In this document: in pieces, positions 37,867-48,844 of the stretch
How the letters are laid out: each line of letters opens with the position of its first letter
How positions within the stretch are numbered: the stretch's first letter is position 1
From: Dermatemys mawii
Taxonomy: Eukaryota; Chordata; Testudines; Dermatemydidae
Length of the DNA stretch: 64,000 nucleotides
Assembly: GCA_007922305.1 (NCBI GenBank)
Contig: ML677329.1
Location: 1,454,271 to 1,518,270, forward strand
Direction of reading: 5' to 3'
Notes under the pieces: model-generated
What the model saw: only the letters and a program-made list of their open reading frames with translations
Databases searched by the model: none
Told to the model about the DNA's origin: nothing
Made by a program: the position numbers and the translations under genes

Positions 37867-38261
37867 CAACGGTTCTCAACCAGGGATATATGAGCCCTTA
37901 GGAGTACGCAGAGGTCTTCCAGGGGGTACATCAATTCCTTTTTGCCTAGTTTTACAACAGGCTACATAAAAAGCACTAGTGAAGTCAGTACAAACTAAAA
38001 TGTCATACGACAATGATTTGTTTATACTGCTCTATATGCTATATACTGAAATGTAAATACAATAGTAATATTCCAATTCATTTATAATTATATGGTAAAA
38101 ATGAGGAAGTCAGCAATTTTTCAGTAATAGTCTGCTGTGATACTTCTGTATTTTTATGTCTGATTTTGTAAACAAGTCATTTTTAAGTGAGATGAAAGTT
38201 GGGTGTACGTAAGACAAATCAGACTCAGGGTCCAGTAGTGTGGAAAGGTTGAGAGCCACTG
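37867..38261. mobile_element. hAT non-autonomous transposon with 8-bp target duplication
   Basis: Ends CAACGGTTCTCAACC and GGTTGAGAGCCACTG are hAT-type terminal inverted repeats. The flanks gcttagat (37859-37866) and gtttagat (38262-38269) match at 7 of 8 positions, as expected for an aged hAT target duplication. AT-rich interior without transposase. Confidence 0.8.
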
Positions 38262-38663
38262 GTTTAGATACTGTTGTGATGAGTGCTATAGAAAACCCAA
38301 CTATAGAAAGAATCCTGTTAGGGGAATGGGAGTGTGTGTACATTCAAGTGTCACTGATGTGGGCAGATGGATAAGTTGGAAGGTTGAAATTTCTTGCATA
38401 TGTGGGTAAAGGATTGCTTTGCTTGATCAGTTTCCCCCTCACTTGCTTCCAGTTACAACCTACACCCAAGCAATTTTCCCATGCAAAAAAGGAGTATTGT
38501 ATTTACTAGAGGGATGAGATTTGGAGTTTGCTGGGCTGGAGGGGAGGCTGCCTGGGATATGATCTCTTTACTAATAAGATTCACAATATGAAAAAGTTTG
38601 GGAAATCCTGCTCTGTAGGATGAAATCTTTCATAGCAAGAGTATTAATTGTTACAGATCATAC

Positions 38664-38729
38664 CTGTGCCAGGGATTCCCAGAAATCATCTGTCTTTGCA
38701 TTCTGGAAATGGTATTTCTTTAGGTAGTC
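38664..38729 (-). CDS. ENPEP: ENPEP exon 9 (about residues 504-525)
   Basis: 66 nt, 22 codons, phase 0 at both ends. Acceptor tttctag|GAC, donor GCACAG|gtatga. It encodes DYLKKYHFQNAKTDDFW and a short tail. Exons 8 and 9 have the same length and phase. Confidence 0.95.
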
Positions 38730-41337
38730 CTAGAAAAAGAGAGAAGAAAGTGTTTTAAAGATTTGCATGCCCTTTCTCCCCTGTCAAAACAATGCACATA
38801 TTGTAATGTTATCTGAAGTACTAATATGCAGATTACCTTCCTAGGGTGGTGTTATTCCTAACCAGCCAAAGGCTTTGAGAGATACATACTTTTGTTTATT
38901 TCACTGCTTTCTGCACAGAAGTAGAAACATTTTCCAAATGCAGGGTCCACAGGTTGCTCTAAAAAGGAGATCTCAGAAATATCCCTACTCCTCCCTGTAT
39001 AAATGCGAGGTGGGAGCAGTTGCTCCCACTCTTCTGCCTTTGAGAAAGCCAGAAACATTGAGAAATGATTGCACACTGAATTATACGTGTCCAAAATATT
39101 AGTCCAAATGACTTACAAACACCATTTCCTAGTGACAATTTGGGGGACATGAAAGATCTTAATGTCAGCCAGGATGAAGTGTGTGTGAATTTATACACTG
39201 GCCATAAGAGAACCAGCCTCTTCCTTCTGGAACCTAAATTTGGGCCTATTGTTTTTTTATAAAAGTTTTAATGTGTATGTCTCAATTTAAAAACAAACAG
39301 AATCAGCAAAAAGACAGCTGCAAACTGATGAGACATTTGAAATGGTGGAAGAAAGTTTCCTCATCAGCCTAGTTGTGTGTGGCTGCAATAAATCAAATGG
39401 AACCATATTAATCCAAAAACATTTCAGTGCTTTCCAAAGGACAGGCTTATTAAGACCTGGAGTGAGTATATTTCAACATCATACCATAATGTGCAATGTA
39501 TTGATACTTGGAGAGGACCCTAGACTTTTTCTTTCTTGTTTACCTGAGTGGCGAAAATGTAGTTGTATTGTAAATTTCTGTCTTATTTAATAGGTCACAA
39601 AAAGAGTTATTTTAGGGGTGTCTAAAAGTGGAAATCAAAATTGAACTATGATAATTTGGACAACTGCATTCTGTGATCAAAATCTTCTTAAAGGCGTAAC
39701 TGATAACTAATAATTAGCTATTTAATGATTTGCTATTATGCTTAAATATTGAATGCTAGAACACGTTACCCCCTAATTCAGTGCTACTCTGAGACTGTGA
39801 CACATCAAGTAGTACGTGATATTTTCTTTCCTACCCTGCCTACAGAATATTAGGTAGGTGCTGTTTGTTTCAGTCTTAGCTGCAGCTATTCCTGTACTGT
39901 ATAGGGATGGGTGGTAAGCAGGAAGTATTTATCACAGCAGCTTGTGCCTATAATGTGGAGTGTGACTGAATATTCCTGTGTTTGTAGGACTGTCCTTGCT
40001 GATTGTATGGAAATGTTTTTGCTATGGTTTCAATATAATCAGTCAGCTGGCTAGCCAGGGTGTTCTCCCAGCCCTTTGATATCTTAGCCCTGTCAATTCT
40101 AGCTTTGGAGCAGTGATGAGAGCACTAGTGTAAACAGGGCTCAGGCAACTCTATCACTGTATTCTGAAGATTCACTTTGAGGACTAGCTCAATGGTGAGA
40201 GATTTCTTGAAAAATGGCAGTGTAACAGCTCAGAGATCTTGGGGGGAGGGGGAGAGGATGAGGTAGGTTGGGGTTTTTTTGGGGGGCCGGGGTTTGGTAT
40301 AGGAGGGGGAATAAGAACATCTAATAGCCCAGGAAACAAAGGCATCATGATTAATTATTTAAAGATTTCAGAGAACAGCAGTTATGTCCTCCATTTTTGG
40401 AGAGGACCCCAAGTTCTCCAATTTTCTCTTCTGTGTGTATGGTAGTTGGCATGTACCCTAACAATGTATCCTGGCCTCTTGGTAGGGTCAAAGTAAAAGA
40501 GGACTGGGGTTTTTTTTTGTTTGCTTGTTTTCAGGGCAAATTAGCACCATGCATTTGGATTGAGAGTTGTGGAGTAACTCTGTTTTCAGACTCTGGCTTC
40601 CCTAACTGCTCTGAAAGAGGAGTTTGCCTGTATTGGCCTAAGGCCCAGCTTCAATTTTTTTGCAGGTGCCAAATGAATCAATATTTGTAAAGTCTTCAGG
40701 TAGATTTCTGTAAATGGTATAGCATAACTGAGTGGTCTGGAGGTACTTGGTGTTAGAAAGATGCAGGAGTGCTTTGGTAGCTGGGGGACTAGGCTCTAGA
40801 TATTATGGATAAGAACCTGGGGATAAAGTATTAAGGTGGAATCAGGAAGGTATTGTTAGATATCATGTGCCTAAGGTCATCACTGGCTGGCCTTCAAACA
40901 CACATACAACCCTGCAGTTCAAATTCCAACTCATTGTGAATGTAAATTTTCACTTTACATTGCCACCTAGTCCCATTGCAAAAGGTTCCATAACTTCTAT
41001 ATCATTACAAAACTGTACCATCATGCCGGAAATTTGTGTAACCTAGCTTTTATTGTCTACACAGCTTTTTCAGATGTGGTTGAAGAAATTAGTGTATCTA
41101 CATCCTGAAAAAAATAAAATTTATATTAATTGGAGTAAAGAAGTATAAAAAACATATTTATATTAATTGGAATATAGAAATGTTGTTAGGAATAAATGTT
41201 TTAGTACAGAAATAGTTATCTAAAATTCTAATGACCACCAAAAGTGAATATATCGCATTCACTTTTCTGAGGAAAATCTTTCCCTTTGCCACAGATAGTT
41301 TATTTTTGTTTCTGGTGTGTTTTATTGTTGGTCATAC
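38730..41337 (-). other. ENPEP: ENPEP intron 8
   Basis: 2608 nt. No clear repeat or gene. 40040-40145 (tcttagccctgtcaattcta ... gtgtaaacagggctcaggc) may be a small inverted-repeat element. 40240-40310 is G-rich. Confidence 0.8.
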
Positions 41338-41403
41338 CTGACATCCTTTTTGAAAACTTGCTGGTATAATCCAGTCTTGCAGCATTCTGAGAATTGATGC
41401 TCC
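41338..41403 (-). CDS. ENPEP: ENPEP exon 8 (about residues 482-503)
   Basis: 66 nt, 22 codons, phase 0 at both ends. Acceptor tatgtag|GGA, donor TGTCAG|gtatga. It encodes GASILRMLQDWI and then FQKGCQ, the helical segment after the catalytic tyrosine. Confidence 0.95.
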
Positions 41404-41556
41404 CTACATACAAAAAGAAAGGGAATAAGGTCATTTCATACCTTTTTAAAACTAGATTCTCATTACTTTAAAAGACTTTACTAGAGTGAATATTCCATCC
41501 AGCAAAGATAGAAGTAATCTATATAGATACAAATTTAGTTCCTTATTTCTGCAGAG

Positions 41557-41560
<4 letters not shown>

Positions 41561-41589
<29 letters not shown>
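41561..41589. repeat. (CT)14 microsatellite
   Basis: Fourteen uninterrupted CT units plus one C on the plus strand. Confidence 0.95.
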
Positions 41590-41591
<2 letters not shown>

Positions 41592-41789
41592 GCCATGATT
41601 TCAGATCCTGTTGTGAGACTTTGACTAAGAAATTAGAAGCCTTTAAAATGCCGTAAATCTGCAGTTTTAGATTGTACATTGACTACTCAAGGCTTAAATT
41701 ATGCTGGGATGATGATCTGGCATAAAAATACCAATCTCTGAAGCAGGTTGACAGGCTCTGTGACACTTACTCCAAAGAAGAGATCTTGG

Positions 41790-41960
41790 GCGGTGAGGGG
41801 GGGGGGGAGGCAGGAGGAGACAAAGTAGATGGGGGCCTTGGGAAAGGAACAGGGTGGGGGAAGACATCAAGGTAGATGAGGAGAAAAAAAGAAGAGGAAA
41901 TAACAGATAGGTGAAAGAGAGAAAATGGGATAGCCAGAAAGAGAAGGAAAGAAAAATAAA
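41790..41960. repeat. Purine-rich low-complexity tract
   Basis: G-run followed by ggaggaga, gaaaaaaagaagagg and gagaaaatggga words on the plus strand. The minus-strand open frames rich in Ser/Pro/Phe are by-products. Confidence 0.6.
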
Positions 41961-42780
41961 CAAAACCCAACATACAACTTCAAGGTTAGTAAATTTTATT
42001 TCCCTGGCAGAAGAAAAGGATAGTTGAAAATATGTTTTGAACTGTTATTTTTTTTAAAAAAAACAACTTACTGTCCCGTGAGATTAGACACTTATGTCAG
42101 TCCTCAGTAAGCCTTGACTCCATTCTTTATATTATTAGGGATGACAATTTGGACACACTAGTGTGACACTGGAGTGGTTGTTAACACTGAGTATACTTAT
42201 ACAATAGTTAGGACTTGTCTACACTAAGACTTAGTGCGCAGCAAGCTGGGGTATGACTATACAGTACACTAGCCTGCTGCACGCTGATTGGCCCTGTCAA
42301 CCGTGCTACCATGCACTAAAAGTTCTATATATGCTTTGATGTAGAGCAATGGTTTCAAACAACAATGGACAAGCCCTTATTTGGAGACTTTCTTTTCCAA
42401 TGTATTGTCGTAGTTCTCAATCTGGCCAGCAGATGGCTCTTTTCCAATGCAAAAATAGCTTTATTTGTTATATAAATTGGTTGACAAGCTTCAGAACTGA
42501 TGACTTATACAGTCTCCAAGGTCAATTTTATAAACAATGTAGAACAGTGTTTCTCATCCTTCCAGCCTTCATGATTGCCTTTTGTGATCCCCTTGAGGTT
42601 GTAATACTGGAGAAGAAGAACACAAGTTATATAAACCCAGTTGTTTGCATAACTTTTCTCTTATTTGGGCCAGATCTTCATTTGGTGTAAATTGGAATAG
42701 TGCAGCTGAGGTCAATAAATGACTGATTTATACCAGCTGAATAGCTGGCGCATTTTTTTTTTTATAAACATACACGCTAC

Positions 42781-42970
42781 CAGCTGGACTAGGTTACCTA
42801 GGGAGGTGGTGAAATCTCCTTCCTTAGAGGTTTTTAAGGTCAGGCTTGAGAAAGCCCTGGCTGGGATGATTTAGGTAGGGATTAGGTCCTGCTTTGAGCC
42901 AGGGTTTGGACTAGATGACCTCCTGAGGTCTCTTCCAACCCTGATATTCTATGATTCTATGGTTTTATGA
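42781..42970 (+). mobile_element. CR1 LINE 3' end
   Basis: Contains gggaggtggtgaaatctcct, ggctgggatgatttaggtag, actagatgacctcctgaggt and cttccaaccctgatattcta, then the ATGATTCTAT terminal repeat. This is the standard 3' end of amniote CR1 and is 5'-truncated. Confidence 0.92.
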
Positions 42971-43404
42971 TAGATCCAAAGGAGTCTGAGTATCTGAGGT
43001 CTACGTTAGTGTAAGATGGAAAGGTCTAACTTCCACCACATTCATATCATTACAAACACAGTTGCTAGCCCATGCCAGAGATATTGTGTGGTTGCACGTG
43101 TGTAAATTGGGAAGTTTTGTGGCTATAGTTTTTTAGCCACAGGATTCAGAAATGCTCAGACTCTCAAGACTACTTCAAAAAGAGCTTATTTAAAATATTT
43201 CCTCTGAAATTTTTTTTATCAATATTAGAGCTAAAATATTATGGAAAATTCAACTGTTATCTGAAGACCATGTATTAAACTCTTAAATTAAACTGTGAGA
43301 GAGATGGAGTATAACAATTCAAGTGCAAATCTTAAAACAACTTTAACTGTGGAATCACTAATACCAATGCTGTTATATGGTCAAACTGTCTTTTACCTAA
43401 CTTA

Positions 43405-43497
43405 GAGGCACGTGGATGAGCTAATATCTTTTATTGGACCAGCTTCTGTTTGGGAGAGGCAAGTTTTTGAGCTTCCACAGAGCTCTTCCTCAGGAGC
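43405..43497 (-). mobile_element. Retroelement tail (Penelope-type, tentative), minus orientation
   Basis: The reverse complement reads ctcctgaggaagagctctgt ... cagaagctggtccaataaaa gatattagctcatccac, a sequence repeated in this window at 43706-44035 and 58764-58880. Family assignment by resemblance to Penelope-like tails only. Confidence 0.5.
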
Positions 43498-43705
43498 CAA
43501 GATATAATTTATCTTGAATCTGAATATTCTCACTTTGTGGATTTAACTTGGTCTATTTTTATTGTCTACAGGTAAATCTCTGATGATAAGATTAGTTTGC
43601 TTCCTTTTGGGTAACACTCAATTAAGAAACCTCCTTTGAAAGTGTGTGACAATTGACAACGCACCATTTGGAACTCAATGTCAGTTTAATCAAAACACAT
43701 AAATA

Positions 43706-44035
43706 TGACCTGAAGAAGAGCTTTGTGGAAGCTCCAAAGCTTTAGTCTCTCAACACAGGTGCTGACTTGTTTTTGCCAGTGAGTACTCCTCTCCACCCCC
43801 TTTCCCCTTGTGCAAGTGGGCCCAGGCCTGGGGGTGGAGTGGGGGGCAGGCCCATGGTCCTTGTGCTGAGGCCCACAAGACATTAATCTGGCCCTGCAGA
43901 TACTGAGCACTCCCTATTTTTTTCAGTAGATGGTTGAGCCCCAGAGCACTCACACAGGCAGCGCCGATGTGTCTCACCAACAGAAGTTGGTCCAGTAAAA
44001 GCGCCGATGTCTCTCACCTATCTTGTTTTATGGCA
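43706..44035 (+). mobile_element. Same retroelement tail, plus orientation, split by a 0.2-kb insertion
   Basis: The part gacctgaagaagagctttgt ... gctttagtctctca (43708-43752) continues at about 43970 with tctcaccaacagaagttggt. The 43753-43969 insert has a G-rich middle and gtgctgacttg/gcgccgat ends; limits are approximate. Confidence 0.5.
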
Positions 44036-44997
44036 CCAATATGGGCACAAAGTGGAGGGTGAATTGAAGATGGGAGTTTTCTGTCCAATTTCTTATACAG
44101 CATAGTTATCTGGATACTTTTAAAAAGTTGTAGAAAACAAGAATGTGTCTTTTACTCGCTGTACTGGTGAAACTTAAATCAACTTTAGGTCCGGAGTGTC
44201 TGGTTTTACTCTACATATCTTGGCTATTGTTGGTTTGACTGAGATCTTCATGGCTGCTAGAATTCAATTTACCTAATGATTTCTGGTTTGGCTACTGGAC
44301 ATTTATGATGCAACAAATACAGATTTATATTGTGGGTATAGGCATTAACAATTGGAAAAAAACTGTAAAAGAAGTAGCCTACTCAGGTGTAGGGCTAGCT
44401 AATAAAGATACCTAACATTCAAGAGGATTTTGTTCTAGACATAAAATCAGCGACAGATACATTTTTGCTTAGCATAGTAATGGAAGCCTTGAGGCAAGGA
44501 ATCAGCTGGATGTAACATTAGCAGACGCTACATTAGAATTTTTACATACAGGGTTCTGAAAAAGGATACAAAAGCACAATCTATAGTTTGTTCACCAAGG
44601 ATTTAATTAATTCAACTCAAAATCTTAATCCTACTAAATTTTTGGTGAAATCAGATTTTTAAATGCAATTAATAATTGAGAATCTCTGAATTCTGTAAGT
44701 AACTGCTCTCTTGGAGTGCAGTGTGCAACGGAGAATTTGAATGATTAGAGGAAACCTTATCTATAGCATCAAATAGGAGCAAGCTCTAGAGTCATACAAG
44801 AAGTTGTTAACCTAAATGAATTAAGTATACAAGAAACAGTAAATGGCAGGAATATTTTGCAGTAAGAAGCTACTGGGTCAAATCCTTCTAGTACTCCCAC
44901 TAAAAGCAGCGGCCCTGTCTTAAAAAGTTTCCCACTGTTATTACACTGTTTCAGCAATGTTAGGTACCATAGCTTAGAAGAGAAGTGTTTTCCTACA

Positions 44998-45673
44998 GGG
45001 TATGGTTACACTTACAAGATTATAGCGCTATTAGTTATAGCGGTCCCCTTATACAGTAATATGTATAGCGCTATTGTATGTCCACACTCAGACGCGCCAG
45101 CGGTATAGCATGGCCACATTTGGGGCACTTAATGTGGCATTAAGAGCAGCGCATTAGGGCAGGTATCCCAGCATTCAGCTGGGTGCAACGTGCTTTTTAA
45201 ACGAGGGGAGTGAGGCGGGACGCGTTGTGTGTATGTGGAGGGAGAGAGACAGTGGTTTTTACGTTCTTCTGAAAGCCTGTCAGCGAGCCTCCGTTCACAG
45301 AAGGCTTTGTTTTCACACAGGCTCCCTCCTTAAACATTTGCATTGCTTATCTGCCGAGTTAAGAGAGAAACTCTAAAGAGGTACTTCCGCATTCCTCCAG
45401 CCGAGTTCAAAACAAAGGGAAAAGACGTCAATTGCCTTAAATGGCTCTAGGCATCTCAAGAGATCACTTGTAGCGCAGTGGGTGTCCACATTCTCGCCGT
45501 AGCGCTACAGCAGCTGCGCTACAGCCTTTATTCCCCATGCGGAGGTGGATTACCAGGAGCGCTATAACTCCGTGGTTATAGCGCTCTATGTGCCTTGCCA
45601 GTGTGGATGGGGAGGAGGTTATAGCGCTCGTGGGGGCCTTATAGCGCTATAAAGTGCCAGTGTAACCAAGCCC
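44998..45673. mobile_element. 676-bp Harbinger-like MITE with TAGCGCTA subterminal repeats
   Basis: Left end GGGTATGGTTACACT, right end AGTGTAACCAAGCCC; ACA flanks both sides (44995-44997, 45674-45676), a 3-bp target duplication. The palindrome TAGCGCTA or close variants occurs at least seven times, near both ends (45022, 45064, 45499, 45558, 45577, 45619, 45640). GC- and CpG-rich compared with its surroundings. No transposase frame. Confidence 0.8.
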
Positions 45674-46462
45674 ACAGACTCTGGGAGACAGGCAAGTCCT
45701 TGCTTAAGACAGCCCCCAACCTGAAGCAAATACTCACCAGCAACTACACAATGCACAACAGAAACACTAACCCAGGACCCAATCACTGCAACAAATCATT
45801 GCCAACGCTGTCTGAATATCTGTTTAAGGGATACCTAACCACATCAGCAACACCATCAGGGGCTCATTCACCTGCACCTCTACCAATGTGATATGTGCCA
45901 GCAATGCCCCTCTGCCATATACATTGGTCAGACCAGTCTCTATGCAAAAGAATAAATGGACAGAAATCAGACATCAAGGATTGTAACATTCAAAAACCAG
46001 TAGGAGAGCACTTCAATCTCCCTGGACACTCAATAACAGAATTAGAACTGGCCATTCTTCAACAAAAAAAAGGTTAAAAGCAGATTTCAAGAAGAAGCTG
46101 CAGAACTGGAATTAATTTGCAAACTGGAAACCACCAAATCAGGCCTGAATAAAGACTGGGAGTGGCTGGGTCACTACAAAAAATAATTTCCCGGGTACTC
46201 ATACCTTTTTATCAACTGTTGGGAATGGGCCACATCCACCATGACTGAACTGGCCTCATTACCACTGACCCCCCCACTTAGTAAGGCAACTCCTATTTTT
46301 TCATGTACCTGCACAGTGTATTTTTCATTCCATGCATCTGATGAAGTGGGTTATAGCACATGAAATCTTACGCCCAAATACATTTGTTAGTCTCTAAGGT
46401 GCCACGAGGAGGACTCCTTGTTTTTGCTGATACAGACTAACACAGCTACCCTTCTGAAACCT
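45674..46462 (+). mobile_element. Penelope-like retroelement fragment with decayed GIY-YIG nuclease region and 3' tail
   Basis: Translated pieces show INGQKSDIKDCN, then KPVGEHFNLPGHSITELELA, the wording of the GIY-YIG endonuclease region of Penelope-like elements. The open parts (45700-45891, 45895-46077) are in different frames and the domain is broken. After it comes the tail gatgaagtgggttatagcac ... gatacagactaacacagcta, common in reptile genomes. It lies on the strand opposite ENPEP, directly abutting the Harbinger-like element. Confidence 0.75.
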
Positions 46463-46604
46463 GTCACAGTGTTAGTAAGGGTGGAGAACTTTTCAGAAAG
46501 GCTAGTGCTGACACAAGCTGACTGTCTGTGATCTCCATTGTCTTTTGTCTCCTCCTTAAACTTCCTTTGTTATAGTTAAGATTATAATGCGAGGCCTCTC
46601 CTAC

Positions 46605-46739
46605 CTTGCTGTATGATATGCCATCAAATACAGATGTTATTTCAGCTGGAGATGACACACTGACCACAATAGGGTGAGAAGACAACAAGGAGTCATCCTT
46701 CAGCACAGGCAGCACGTCGTCAATTAACACCTGATCAAG
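46605..46739 (-). CDS. ENPEP: ENPEP exon 7: catalytic tyrosine (about residues 437-481)
   Basis: 135 nt, phase 0 at both ends. Acceptor tttaccag|CTT, donor AGCAAG|gtagga. It encodes DDVLPVLKDDSLLSSHPI and ends ITSVFDGISYSK. The Tyr in ISYSK corresponds to Tyr479, which stabilises the transition state in M1 peptidases. ATCAG|GTG just inside the exon is a second possible acceptor but would break homology, so ttaccag|CTT was chosen. Confidence 0.95.
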
Positions 46740-48730
46740 CTGGTAAATAGAAACCAAACCATGACTAATTCTTATCAAAGAACAAATAGTTTATAACTTT
46801 AAATTGAAGCTTTGGATCTGCCTTTGGTATATGGGGTTATGGATGGAGGAGGCATGCAGAATGAAATTTTGCCTTCTCTATAGAATGGCTTGTGCATTAG
46901 CACAATATTTCTAAGATGGGGACCTTTTCCCTCTGCTATGATAAATTACCTCTTACAGAATCCTGTTTGAACATGTGCATCTTACAACACAAAAAGCTCA
47001 GCAAGATAAAAAAGGGAGACTATTACCAATTTCAGCTTTGAGACATAGGCACAGATGACTATATCGAGGTTGGTTGAGGAGTACGGAGGGTTTCTTCAGG
47101 AACTGTCCCTGGTTTGTTTGATTTTTTTATCTTTTGTCAGATCCAGTAACCCATGATCCATATTCACTTAATTCCTGATCAATAGATGAATGAGACTAAA
47201 GTTCTATATAAGTTTCTGTTATACTGTTCACTGGTATATAGCTCAGTGCCTTAGTTAAATACTGTGCCTAGATGTAAAAAGGGGCTACATAACTTCATGA
47301 TCAATAATACGTAGTTATGTATGTTTAAAGTAAGAGTAGTAGAATTTCATACTTCAGGTTGTAAAGGGATTAATCCAGGGTAAGGAAGGATTTCTCCCCC
47401 CTCCCATCCCAAATAGCATAGCATTGCACAAACAAAAAGGTGAATAATGTTTTTTGGCTTTGCTTTGGATTATCAGATATGCTCTGGTCACTGCTAAAGT
47501 AAACGGGCTAGTGATCAGTATTTTGCTATAAAGATTTAATGTAATAAAAATCTAACAAACTAAATCTCCTCCTCTATATAAATCTCCTCCTTTATATTTA
47601 TATAAATAAAAGTAGGAGTGCCTATGGTAGCTAGAGTTTCATATTAATTTGGTAGATAGGGGCCACGGCATCTGTTTTTGGCAGACAACAAAATCGCCTA
47701 ATTCATACAAGCAGTTATTAATCCTCAGTGTGTAAAATAAGCAACTACTTTCCTTTTCCTGTGTAACGCCAACAGACCCTGGTCATTGGTGAGCAGGATC
47801 GAACCTGGGACCTCTGGAGTTTAGTGCATGAGCCAAAAGCCAACTGTCTGTTAGTTAATGCTGCAGAGCAAACTCATTAATCTCTCTCTCTTTCAGTAGC
47901 CTCAGTGCCACTAGATGGGATAGAACACCACACCCGGGGTGTGGGTTACCCTTGCAGAATCATAGAGTGAACGAATTAGTTCAGTTCCACTGTTGATAAT
48001 GTTGGGAGCTTTAGGATAGACAGGCCACCTGCAGTCACTACTGTTTTAATCACTATTTTGATTAGACCTGCTCTGAGCATGGTTCTATGTCATAGTGCTT
48101 AAAACACTTGCAGGAGCTGAATCTGGAGAACTAATTTCCCCCTCCCTGCACTGAACCAAAGCTGTAGAAAAACAGTTTGGATTTAAATAAATTCACCCTA
48201 ACCCCCCACTTGCCAATCCACCAGACTTGAAAAGGATTTACATTCCAGGTTGGATTGTGGTTGTGTAAACCCCTCTTTTCCCCCATCATGCTCTTCAGCT
48301 CTTCTGAATCAATAAAAGGAGATGCTCCATCTTTCAGGAGTAGGACTTACAGCCACTTTGCAAAATCGCCATGACCAGGCTCAGAATCCACTTATGATTC
48401 TTTACTATGATGACAAGCTAATGTTTTGATGAGTGAGTAGAATTACTCTCCTCAGGTGAGCAGAACTTTGCAAGTCTTATAGACTAGTTTCAGACCAAAA
48501 CCTAGTTAGCAGGACAATTTAGAAATAAATTTCACAGTCCAACCAGTAGAGGTCTGTGGTATACAACCACACAAGTCAATTTGTTCAGGTACCTCCTTTC
48601 TCTATATATCTATGTGCCATAATAATTAAGTATATGTGTATCCACTATGTGTCCTTGTTTTCAGTGTCTGTGACAGGACTCTTATTTTCATTCTATTCCA
48701 AAATAAAAAACATAGTGTAGAAATAATTAC
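46740..48730 (-). other. ENPEP: ENPEP intron 6
   Basis: 1991 nt. Contains a tRNA-derived SINE (47761-47951). The rest is AT-rich with no recognised feature. Confidence 0.85.
47761..47951 (-). mobile_element. tRNA-derived SINE of turtle type, minus orientation
   Basis: Reading the minus strand: ggtgtggtgttctatcccat ... agccaaaagcc/gttggctttt, ggtcccaggttcgatcctgc (box B) and then the gaccagggtctgtt end. I associate this SINE with cryptodiran turtles (tortoise Pol III/SINE, Cry type); this is recall, not a search. Confidence 0.7.
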
Positions 48731-48844
48731 CATTTGCCAATCAGGTTCTGCAGCATTTACTCCCAGGAACTCAAAGTAACTGGCAAATCCTTCATTTAGC
48801 CACAAGTCGTCCCACCAGTCCATGGTCACAATGTTTCCAAACCA
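48731..48844 (-). CDS. ENPEP: ENPEP exon 6: third zinc ligand (about residues 399-436)
   Basis: 114 nt, phase 0 at both ends. Acceptor ttatag|TGG, donor CAGATG|gtaatt. It encodes [20 protein letters not shown] and then ASYFEFLGV. The Glu of WLNEG is the third zinc ligand, 18 residues after the second His of exon 5. Skipping the exon would keep the frame but remove this ligand. Confidence 0.97.

Larger units (their letters stand above)
36772..38663 (-). other. ENPEP: ENPEP intron 9
   Basis: 1892 nt. Contains a G/A-rich tract (37530-37840) and a hAT element (37867-38261). 36780-37530 has no recognised feature. Confidence 0.85.
41404..46604 (-). other. ENPEP: ENPEP intron 7
   Basis: 5201 nt, repeat-dense: CT microsatellite (41561-41589), purine-rich tract (41790-41960), possible MITE around 42208-42345, CR1 tail (42781-42970), Penelope-type tails (43405-43497, 43706-44035), a 676-bp Harbinger-like MITE (44998-45673) and a Penelope-like fragment (45674-46462). 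Confidence 0.85.
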
